Shown: in pieces, positions 17,256 through 24,436 of the stretch | Layout: every line of letters begins with the position of its first letter | Numbering within the stretch: position 1 is the first letter of the stretch | NCBI GenBank assembly: GCA_026004195.1 | Contig: BPIQ01000002.1 | Span: 496,001-560,000, forward strand | Direction of reading: 5' to 3' | Origin: Candidatus Binatia bacterium | Lineage (GTDB): Bacteria > Desulfobacterota > Binatia > HRBIN30 > BPIQ01 | Length of the DNA stretch: 64,000 nt | Program-made: the position numbers and the translations under genes | The notes under the pieces: generated by a model | Seen by the model: only the letters and a program-made list of their open reading frames with translations | Told to the model about the DNA's origin: nothing | The model's database searches: none

Positions 17256-18110
17256 TCACCCGTCGCGCTCGATCACCGTCCCCACGTCTTCTCCGTCGAG
17301 CGCCCGAAGAAGCGCCCCCCGCTCGAGACCGCTCACGACCTGCACCCGCCGTACGTGCCGTGCGGTCTGCCATGCCCGAAAAAGCTGCCGGTCGAGGATC
17401 GACTCCTCGGGGAGATTCCGGAGAAGTTCCGAGAGAGTCGTCCGCGGAACGAACACCGCGTCCCGGTGCTTTTTCGGGTCCTTCGTGTAGAGGCCCCGCT
17501 CGTCCTTCACGAAAATCACGCGCTCCATCCCGAGCACTTCTGCCACGATGAAAAGACCGAAATCCGAACCGTGGGCCGGGACCGGGCCTTCCTCGGGCGG
17601 CGGCTCCCAGAAGTGGTAGGGCGGAATGCTGATGACGATGGGGAGCATCCCGCTCTCCAGGTAGAGCGGCAGCTCCCAGAAATGGTCGCGCTGCATGATC
17701 ATCGAACGGTGCTTCGCCAGGAGCGCGTTCAGCATGATGGCGTTGGCCTCTTCCATCGCGCCCACGAGCTGGGCGATTCCCCCGGTCGGGATTCCGAGGT
17801 CGAGGGCGATGGAGACCGTGTGGCGCACCCGCGTCCCGCCCCCGACGCCGACGACGATCTTGTGCTTGCGCCGGGCCTCGACGATCTCCTCGGCGAGCGG
17901 CAGGAGCGCCGAGCGCCCGCGGTCGAAGATCGAGTGCCCCCCGATCCCCACGAGCACGACGTCCGGAAGAATCTTGTGCTCCCGCTCGCTGTGTGTCCGG
18001 GCGATGACGCGCCGGTCGACGAGCGACTCGCGCATGAGCGGAGAAACGATGTGGGTCCGCCCGTCGGTCGTTACGAGCCTGCCCAGGTTCTTCGTGCCGT
18101 TCGTGTCCAC
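17256..18110 (-). CDS. Molybdenum storage protein subunit homologue (second paralogue, MosA/B-like)
   Basis: A 284-residue paralogue of the 15440-16291 product. Shared motifs are VLVGIGGHSIFDRGRSALLPL, VVGVGGGTRVRHTVSIALDLGIP, SIPPYHFWEPPPEEGPVP and VIFVKDERGLYTKDPKKH. The phosphate loop GIGGHS replaces KIGGQS: the usual Lys is Gly here, so ATP handling may differ between the two subunits. The closing segment HVRRVQVVSGLERGALLRAL matches the family C-terminus. The GTG start at 18110 lies 40 bases inside the upstream membrane-protein gene, so the two are almost certainly translated together. Two non-identical subunits match the alpha/beta arrangement of MoSto. Confidence 0.78.
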   Translation of the reverse strand: MDTNGTKNLGRLVTTDGRTHIVSPLMRESLVDRRVIARTHSEREHKILPDVVLVGIGGHSIFDRGRSALLPLAEEIVEARRKHKIVVGVGGGTRVRHTVSIALDLGIPTGGIAQLVGAMEEANAIMLNALLAKHRSMIMQRDHFWELPLYLESGMLPIVISIPPYHFWEPPPEEGPVPAHGSDFGLFIVAEVLGMERVIFVKDERGLYTKDPKKHRDAVFVPRTTLSELLRNLPEESILDRQLFRAWQTARHVRRVQVVSGLERGALLRALDGEDVGTVIERDG

Positions 18111-19270
18111 CAGTCCACCTCCCCCTCGGTGACGAGCCGTGCCAGGTGGAAGGCTACGTAACCGGAAAAAAAGCCGAAAACCAGCGACGTCACGAGCTCG
18201 GGCAGAAAAAAGGCGTACGCCACCGCCGGCGCCTGCGTGAGTGCCACGACGGCGAACGTCGTGGCGAAGCGGCCCGAACCGACGAGCGCACCGAAAAGAC
18301 ACCAGGCGAGGCGCCCCCGGCCCACGACGAGGGGAACGACGAGGTCGCAGAGAGCGCCCGGCGTCACGTGCTTGAGGATCTCGAAGACGCCGTAGCGACC
18401 GTCGCCCATGAGAAAGGCCACGCTTCCCATCGTAAGCCCCGTGTAGGTCGCACCGAGTCGGCTCCTGGTGCGGAGCGCCGCGAAGACGTAAAGCGGCAGC
18501 AAGACGACCATCTTGTGCCCCGGCGCCACCGGAAGTCCGGGCAGGACTTTCACCGCCTTGAAGCCGAGCATGGCGAGCGAAACGCCCGCGACGACGGCCA
18601 TGTCGGCGACGGCCTCTCCCGAGCGTCCTTCGAAGCGGCGCCGGGCTCGTTCGATCTGCGCGTCGACTCTCTCCACGAGTCCCCGCACCTGCGCGGGGCC
18701 GAGACCCCGGAGCCTCTGCCGCAAAGCGAGAAAGCCCCCGCGGCTTCCCCCAGGCGATCCCTCTCCTTTCTCTTTTTTTCGCTCCGAGCTTTCTTTCCTT
18801 CGCTCGGAACGCTCGGGCCCGAGAAGGTCGAGGACGAGGTCGATCGGGACAGCGATGCGCTCGGGGACCCCGAGGCGAAGGAGGCCCCGCGCCACGGCGC
18901 GCGGGTCGCCCTCTCTCGCAATTTGCGAAGCGGCGACGACTCCGAAGACGCGAAGCAGCATGAGAGCACCGAGAAGAAGCCCGCCCACGTTGAGCGGAAG
19001 GGCCGTGCCCGCAAGGCCCACCGAAACCCAGCGGTCGGCTTCGGCTTCGACGGACGTGAAGGCGTACGAGAGAAGGACGAAGAGCGCGAAGACGGAAAAT
19101 CGCCGGAGCTGGAGCAGGATCGGACGGAAGGATCGGGCCAGACCCGCCCACGCGAGAGCCTGTGCGACGACGAAGGCCGCGACGAGCCAGGGCGAGGCGA
19201 CGAGAAGAAGGAGCGCCGCCGTGCCGCCGAGGTAGGCGACCCGGAAGACGGCTCCCGCGTCCCCGCTCAC
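18071..19270 (-). CDS. Fused ECF-like membrane protein (T-like half plus S-like half), possible oxyanion transporter
   Basis: A 399-residue integral membrane protein. The first about 130 residues have four to five hydrophobic helices and resemble the T component of energy-coupling-factor transporters (SFRPILLQLRRFSVFALFVL, with GLLRLGVPERI in the place of the cytoplasmic coupling segment). A highly charged linker of about 70 residues follows. The second half has six helices in a compact S-component-like arrangement (YVFAALRTRSRLGATYTGLT through FGFFSGYVAFHLARL). No ATPase gene is nearby. GTGA overlaps the aldehyde dehydrogenase stop, and the 3' end overlaps the storage-protein gene by 40 bases. 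Its job may be uptake of the stored metal oxyanion; this rests on context only. Confidence 0.55.
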   Translation of the reverse strand: MSGDAGAVFRVAYLGGTAALLLLVASPWLVAAFVVAQALAWAGLARSFRPILLQLRRFSVFALFVLLSYAFTSVEAEADRWVSVGLAGTALPLNVGGLLLGALMLLRVFGVVAASQIAREGDPRAVARGLLRLGVPERIAVPIDLVLDLLGPERSERRKESSERKKEKGEGSPGGSRGGFLALRQRLRGLGPAQVRGLVERVDAQIERARRRFEGRSGEAVADMAVVAGVSLAMLGFKAVKVLPGLPVAPGHKMVVLLPLYVFAALRTRSRLGATYTGLTMGSVAFLMGDGRYGVFEILKHVTPGALCDLVVPLVVGRGRLAWCLFGALVGSGRFATTFAVVALTQAPAVAYAFFLPELVTSLVFGFFSGYVAFHLARLVTEGEVDWWTRTARRTWAGS

Positions 19271-21240
19271 GGCGTTCGCTCTCCTTCTTTCTCCGATCGG
19301 GCAGCCTTCTGGGAATAGCGCTCGAGGCGGAGGCCGGCACGGAGAAAACGGGGAAAGGTCCGCCACCCGTCGCCGAACTGCGCTTCGACGAGCTCCGAAA
19401 AGAGCCGATACTTCTCCGGCGTGTACGGGAACCAGTTCGCCTCGACCTTGCCGCTGTCCTTGTCGACGAGGACGGACTTCACGTTCGAGAAAGCGTGGAG
19501 GCCATGCTCGCCCTTGTAGCGGCCGAAGCCGCTTTGCTTGACGCCGCCGAAGGGAAGGGCGGGGTTGGCCTCGGTGAGCATGACGTTGTTGATGGACACG
19601 CCGCCTACCTCGAGGGCTCGCGCCACGCGTTCGGCGCGTCGCAGGTCGCGCGTCCAGACGCTCGCCGTGAGCCCGTAGGGCGAGTCGTTCGCCATGCGCA
19701 CGGCTTCTTCTTCGGTCCGGAAGCGAAAGAGGGGGAGCACCGGCCCGAACGTTTCTTCCCGTGCCACCGCCATCTCGGGAGTGACGCCGTCGAGGACGAG
19801 CGGCGGGATCGCGGGAGACCGGCGGTCCCACGTCTCGCCCGTGAGCAGCCGTGCGCCTTTCGCGAGAGCGTCCTCGAGGTGGCGCGCCACGATCTCGACC
19901 TGGAAGTCCGTCGTCATCCTCCCGATGTCCGCGTCTCCGTCCCGGTCGACCGCCTGCTTCACCTTTCTCGCCTCGCGCACGAGTGCCTCGCGGAAGGCGT
20001 CGTAGATCGAGTCCTGGACGTAAATCCGCTCGACCGACGTGCAGGACTGTCCGGTGCACGTGAGTCCGCCCCAGAGTGCCCCCGCCACCGCACGGCGGAG
20101 GTTGGCGTCCTCGAAGACGATCATCGCGTCCTTCCCACCCAGCTCCAGTTCCACGGGTACGAGGTGACGGGCCGCCTGCTCGAGAACCTTGCGTCCCGTC
20201 CGTGTGCTGCCGGTGAAAAACACCTTGTCGGGCTTCTCGTCGACGAGCGCCGCCCCGACACTCCCGTCGCCGTAAGCCACGCGCACCCAGTTCGGGGCGA
20301 AGCCAGCCTCCTCGAGGAGGCTCTCGACGAGCCCTTCGAGGGGCGTCCACTCCGACGGCTTGTGGACGACGGTGTTGCCCGCCGCGAAAGCGAACGCGAT
20401 CGGGACGAGAGCCTGGTAGAACGGGTAGTTCCAGGGGGCGATGACGAGGATCGTGCCGAGGGGCTCGTACCAGATCCAGGACTGCTTGCCGAAGAGCGCG
20501 AGCGGTGTCGGGACCTTTTTCGGCGCGAGGCAGCGGGGGGCGTTCTTCTCGAGCCAGTGGAGGTTCTCGAGGACGCCGTAGACCTCCGAGACGAGCGCGT
20601 CCGTCCGGCTCTTTCCGGTCTCCTTCTGGATGCGGTCCACGATTTCTTCCCGACGGCGCAAGACGACGCGCCGGAGCTCGCGGAGAAAACCCACCCGTTC
20701 GCGCACGTCGAGAGCCCGGAGCGATCGCGTCCCCGCCTTGGCCTCTGCCATGATCCGGGCTTCGCGCGTCTCCCCCGAAGGTCTCGGCGGCTTCGGGAGA
20801 ATGCGCACCACGGGAGCGACCTCCTCCACGTCCGCGGGCCGCGGCGAGGGAGGCTCTCCTACCTTGGCATCCCAGCCCATCACGGCGTGGACCGACCGAC
20901 CGCGCCCTACGTCCGAGTAGTAGAGGGTCCAGACGAGACCCTTGAGCCCGAGAACGAGGAGCCGGACGGCACGCCCCAGGGGACCGCGCGCGGACTGAAG
21001 CTCCTCGAGAGCCCAGAAGAACGCCCGGAGAACGGGCCGCGGGCAGAAACGAAGGATGCCGAGGAGAAAAACGAGCCCCTTGCGGTCCGATTCCGGGAGG
21101 GCAGCGAGAAAACGGTCCGCCTGCTCGGCGGCACCCGTTTCCGAGAAGGGGGGGAAGTCCCCGTCGCCCGGCGCCAGGACGTCGCCCACGCGGAGGAGAC
21201 CCGAGAACTGACCGGGCGTGAGATAGCGCGTGGCACTCAT
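19267..21240 (-). CDS. Aldehyde dehydrogenase with an N-terminal GMC-partner-like domain
   Basis: A 657-residue protein. Residues 1 to about 140 (TPGQFSGLLRVGDVLAPGDG onwards) resemble the small partner subunit of GMC alcohol dehydrogenases (gluconate 2-dehydrogenase subunit 3 type). From about residue 160 it is a complete NAD(P)-dependent aldehyde dehydrogenase: IAPWNYPF, FFTGSTRTGRKV, ELELGGKDAMIVFEDA with the general-base Glu, GLTCTGQSCTSVERIYV with the catalytic Cys, and ALPFGGVKQSGFGRYKG near the end. It would oxidise the aldehyde made by the GMC enzyme encoded just upstream. ATGA overlap with that gene and GTGA overlap with the membrane-protein gene show one operon. The fusion would tie both oxidation steps together physically. 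Confidence 0.82.
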   Translation of the reverse strand: MSATRYLTPGQFSGLLRVGDVLAPGDGDFPPFSETGAAEQADRFLAALPESDRKGLVFLLGILRFCPRPVLRAFFWALEELQSARGPLGRAVRLLVLGLKGLVWTLYYSDVGRGRSVHAVMGWDAKVGEPPSPRPADVEEVAPVVRILPKPPRPSGETREARIMAEAKAGTRSLRALDVRERVGFLRELRRVVLRRREEIVDRIQKETGKSRTDALVSEVYGVLENLHWLEKNAPRCLAPKKVPTPLALFGKQSWIWYEPLGTILVIAPWNYPFYQALVPIAFAFAAGNTVVHKPSEWTPLEGLVESLLEEAGFAPNWVRVAYGDGSVGAALVDEKPDKVFFTGSTRTGRKVLEQAARHLVPVELELGGKDAMIVFEDANLRRAVAGALWGGLTCTGQSCTSVERIYVQDSIYDAFREALVREARKVKQAVDRDGDADIGRMTTDFQVEIVARHLEDALAKGARLLTGETWDRRSPAIPPLVLDGVTPEMAVAREETFGPVLPLFRFRTEEEAVRMANDSPYGLTASVWTRDLRRAERVARALEVGGVSINNVMLTEANPALPFGGVKQSGFGRYKGEHGLHAFSNVKSVLVDKDSGKVEANWFPYTPEKYRLFSELVEAQFGDGWRTFPRFLRAGLRLERYSQKAARSEKEGERTP

Positions 21241-22643
21241 CGGCACGCCTCCTCGATCGTCTTCGCCGCGCGCAGCGAAAGCGCCATGATCGTGAACGAG
21301 GGATTGATCCCGGGCGCGTCGGGAAAGATGCTCGAATCGGCGGCGTAAAGCCGCTTCGAGCCGTGGAGGCGAAAGTCCGGTCCCACGACCGAACGCGCGG
21401 GATCGGTCCCCATGTTGCATCCGCCCATCAGGTGAAGCCCGATGGGGAAGCTCCCACGCAGGATCTTTTTCGCCCCCGTCGCCCGGAAGATGTTCTCCAC
21501 GGCGCGAAGACCGCGGTCGCGGCGGCGGCGATCTTCTTCGTTGAGCCGCTTTTCGATCCGGAGCCGTCCGTTCCCGTCGACGCCGATCCTTCCGGGATTC
21601 GTGTCGCGGATCGCGACCTCGATGCAGGCGAAGTGCCGGATGCGCTTCATCCACGCGTGGTGCTCGCGCCCGAAGCCCGGTAGCAACATCGCGATGGCCA
21701 CCGGTGGAGCGAAGACGTTCTCGAGTTTGAAGCCCGAGCGGCGGAAGCCGGGGTCGTCGGACTTGTAGGACTGCAGAGGGCCCTTGTGGGCGTTGACGGG
21801 TTCGTCGTAGTACGCGAGGGTCATGTACTGCGGGTGCGTGTAGAAATTCCGCCCGAGTGCCGGGAGCTTCTCGCCGAACCCGGACTGGAGGAGAAGCCGG
21901 GAGTTGCCCACGGCTCCGCACGCGAGCACCCCCACGCGCCCGCGGAACTCCCTCGCCCCTCCGTCGCTGCCGCGTCCCCCGACGCGCACCTCGTCCGCCA
22001 GCTCTTCGACCCGCCGTGCCTCGAACTCGGGGACGATCACGAGCCCTGCCTCCACGGCCCGGGGCAGGACGGTGACGGCCGTGCTCTGCTTGCTGTCGAT
22101 GCGGCACCCGGCGAGGCACTCGATACAGTCGTTTCCGTCCTGGAAGCGGCAGTCGGCCTGGGCCCGCCGGAGCGGTGCCCAGCGGTAGCCGTTCCACTCG
22201 AAGCCCGTCCGGAAAATTTCGGCGTTGCCGTTCCGGTACTCCTCGGGGACGGTGCGGATCGAGATCGTCTTTTCGACCTCGTCGTACCAGGGGTCGAGCT
22301 CGGCGCGCGAGAAAAACGAAATCCCGGAGGTCTCGCGCCAGGAATCGAAGGCGTCGTCGTCGAAGCGGTCCATGAGAGCCTGGTTGACGATGGAGCCGCC
22401 TCCGACGGCCTTGGGGCGCAAAAGGCCGATGCTCGCGTCCACGTCGAGCTCGATGCCCCCGCCCCAGTAGAGCTCGGCATTCGCGTCGAGTTCGCGCCTG
22501 GGATAGGTCTCGCGCGTGTACGATTTTCCGGCCTCGAGAAGCACGCAGCGCAGCCCGGCGCGGGTGAGCGAGTAGGCCACGAAGGAGCCGGAAACTCCGG
22601 CACCGACGATGACGGCGTCGTAGACTTCGGCGGGTTCGGGCAT
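21237..22643 (-). CDS. GMC-family FAD-dependent oxidoreductase
   Basis: A 468-residue alcohol oxidase or dehydrogenase of the GMC family. The FAD Rossmann motif is VIVGAGVSGSFVAYSL, followed by LLEAGKSY and KAVGGGSIVNQALMDRF. A Cys-containing insert (DCIECLAGCRIDSKQST) is typical of the branch with a partner subunit. The C-terminal catalytic region has HLMGGCNMGTDPARSVV (active His) and DAPGINPSFTIMALS (the Asn of the His/Asn pair). Substrates of relatives range from sterols to long-chain and polyether alcohols; the sequence does not settle which. It is the first gene of a coupled minus-strand operon and hands over by ATGA to the aldehyde dehydrogenase fusion. Confidence 0.87.
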   Translation of the reverse strand: MPEPAEVYDAVIVGAGVSGSFVAYSLTRAGLRCVLLEAGKSYTRETYPRRELDANAELYWGGGIELDVDASIGLLRPKAVGGGSIVNQALMDRFDDDAFDSWRETSGISFFSRAELDPWYDEVEKTISIRTVPEEYRNGNAEIFRTGFEWNGYRWAPLRRAQADCRFQDGNDCIECLAGCRIDSKQSTAVTVLPRAVEAGLVIVPEFEARRVEELADEVRVGGRGSDGGAREFRGRVGVLACGAVGNSRLLLQSGFGEKLPALGRNFYTHPQYMTLAYYDEPVNAHKGPLQSYKSDDPGFRRSGFKLENVFAPPVAIAMLLPGFGREHHAWMKRIRHFACIEVAIRDTNPGRIGVDGNGRLRIEKRLNEEDRRRRDRGLRAVENIFRATGAKKILRGSFPIGLHLMGGCNMGTDPARSVVGPDFRLHGSKRLYAADSSIFPDAPGINPSFTIMALSLRAAKTIEEACR

Positions 22644-22736
22644 CGTTTTCCTCCGGCTCGCGCCTAACTCTGTGCCCAGCGGTCGGCGGGCGTCAAGCGG
22701 GGGCTGGCGCGACGCGCGGGAGCGCGAACAAGCAAT

Positions 22737-22812
22737 CGGAGGGGCAGGCTCTGTCGTGGCCGTGTGCGTGCATACCTCCACCCCCCGGACGCGACGGAGC
22801 GCGTCCCTCCGG
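22737..22812. repeat. Facing pair of GGAGG hairpins
   Basis: A degenerate type 2 hairpin (about 22741-22761) faces a type 1 hairpin (22787-22806, perfect 7-bp stem GGACGCG/CGCGTCC). It lies upstream of the GMC operon and downstream of the propeller gene region. Confidence 0.75.
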
Positions 22813-22850
22813 GCTCATGGTCGCGTTTGCCACGTCCCCGCCACCGGACG

Positions 22851-23975
22851 CTAGCGCGACGCGAACACGAGCCTGGCGAGGAAATCTACGTCCGAGACCG
22901 TGAGCGAGCCGTCGCGGTCGGCGTCGGCCCCGCACGGAAGCCCCATGCCCTCGGCCAGAAGGGAAACGATGCGGGGGAAATCGGCCGCTGTACGGCGTCC
23001 GTCACAGTTGGCGTCTCCTGGCGGGGGCGGAAGCACCGCAATCGCAAACGGGTTCTCGAAAACCCCGATTTCTCGGGCGACGGACCGTCTCGCGAGGTCC
23101 ACGACGGAAACCGTCCGGAATGCGGAGTTCGCGACGTAGAGAAAGCGGGCGTCGGCCGAGAGCGCGAGTCCGGTCGGTGCATCTCCCACAGGAACGGAGG
23201 CCACGGTTCCGCTCGCGAGATCCACGACGTCGACGCGGTCGAACGCCTGAACCGTCACGTAGGCTTCCGCTCCCGAAGGATGGAGCACCACTTCCTGCGG
23301 GCAGCTTCCCACGCCGAACCTGCGAAGGACTTCGCCCGAAGCGATCTCCACCTCGGCGAGCTCGTTCGGAAGCTGGAGCGTCACGTAGGCGCGAGCAGCG
23401 TCCGGAGAAAAAGCGACGCCGAACGGCGCTCCGGCCAGGGGGAAACTCCCCTCCACGCTCGGCTCCTCGGCGTCGATCGACCACACGCGGCCGGCAAGAT
23501 CCGTGACGAGAGCCCTCCGCCCGTCGGGCGACACCGCCACCTTCTGGGGTACGCCTCCGAGAGGAAGCGTTCCGACTACCTCGAAGCTTTCGCCGTCGAC
23601 GACCGAAACGTCCGCGGAACCGGCATTCACGACGAAGGCCCATCTTCCGTCGGGCGCAAAAGCGACCGAGCGCGGCTCGTCACCGACTCCGACGCTCAGC
23701 AGGATCGCACGTGCGTCCACGTCGAGCACCGAAACCGAATCTGCACCGCTTTGCGCCACGAGCACGAACCTTCCGTCGGGGCGAGCCGCAAGCGCCAGGG
23801 GTGAGGCGGCCGTCGGCACGGGCGGCAAAAGAAGCTCGTTCCGCAAGAGGTCGAGGATTCCCACGACGTTCGCTTCCGGGTGTGCGACGAAGGCCAAGGG
23901 CTCGCCGAAGGAGGGGCTCGAAGAGCCCGAGAGACACGCAAGCAGCACCACGACCACCGGAACCCCACGTCTCAT
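22851..23975 (-). CDS. Exported YVTN beta-propeller protein with dockerin-like tail
   Basis: A 374-residue protein from ATG 23975, with signal sequence MRRGVPVVVVLLACLSGSS. Seven or so YVTN-type blades follow, each with the pattern seen in VAFAPDGRWAFVVNAGSADV, VAVSPDGRRALVTDL and LALSADARFLYVANSAFRTV. The tail holds two EF-hand or dockerin-like calcium loops (GDANCDGRRTAADF and DADRDGSLTVSDVDFLARLV). Such proteins are surface or matrix components in related bacteria; no active site is visible. An in-frame ATG 21 bases further upstream (23996) is possible but would only lengthen the n-region. Confidence 0.82.
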   Translation of the reverse strand: MRRGVPVVVVLLACLSGSSSPSFGEPLAFVAHPEANVVGILDLLRNELLLPPVPTAASPLALAARPDGRFVLVAQSGADSVSVLDVDARAILLSVGVGDEPRSVAFAPDGRWAFVVNAGSADVSVVDGESFEVVGTLPLGGVPQKVAVSPDGRRALVTDLAGRVWSIDAEEPSVEGSFPLAGAPFGVAFSPDAARAYVTLQLPNELAEVEIASGEVLRRFGVGSCPQEVVLHPSGAEAYVTVQAFDRVDVVDLASGTVASVPVGDAPTGLALSADARFLYVANSAFRTVSVVDLARRSVAREIGVFENPFAIAVLPPPPGDANCDGRRTAADFPRIVSLLAEGMGLPCGADADRDGSLTVSDVDFLARLVFASR

Positions 23976-24304
23976 CGCCGCACACCCGTTTACCACGGTT
24001 CCCGGTAGACCGCGAAGGCTCGCGAAAGACGGACCGTCAGTGCGGACGCGACAGAGCGCCCCCCTGTGCGTGACCGCCTAGGTGGGGGCCACGCACCGTC
24101 ATCCCGGGCCCGACGCCACGGCAATCCTCCGAACCCGAGAGGGGCCTTCCATCCGGAAGCCCCCGGTTTTCCACCGAAAAAAAGCCTTTGTGGACCGTTC
24201 CGCGGGTGTCCCCGGGGCGGCGAAATTTTGTCCCTAGACAAGTCCGGGCAGCGGCCACTAGACTGCGTGCCGTGGTGGATACTCGGCTGCGAGGGGAGGA
24301 AGAG
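23976..24304. other. Intergenic region before the small membrane protein
   Basis: Contains a decayed hairpin of the GGAGG family on the minus strand near 24037-24060 (gacgcgacagagcgccccc) and an AT-rich piece around 24175-24240. No gene is seen. The last bases, GAGGGGAGGAAGAG, are a strong ribosome binding site for the 43-residue protein that follows. Confidence 0.5.
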
Positions 24305-24436
24305 ATGGATCAAGAGTTTTTCCGGAAGCTCGAAGAGCGGGGGCTTCCGATTCTCGCGGGAGCCGCCCTCGCCGTAGGGCTCAGTTTCGCGCTCTGGATC
24401 GCGATTCTAGTCGGGGGCTGGCAGGTTTTCGGCTGA
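24305..24436 (+). CDS. Small single-pass membrane protein, 43 residues
   Basis: ATG 24305 is preceded by a strong purine-rich ribosome binding site (GAGGGGAGGAAGAG). The product starts with a charged segment (MDQEFFRKLEERG), followed by one hydrophobic helix (LPILAGAALAVGLSFALWIA) and a short tail. No family is recognised. Its last 30 bases overlap the end of the convergent caspase-like gene. Small proteins of this size are easily overcalled; the quality of the ribosome binding site and the clean amphipathic/helix layout are the reasons for listing it. Confidence 0.5.
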   Translation: MDQEFFRKLEERGLPILAGAALAVGLSFALWIAILVGGWQVFG

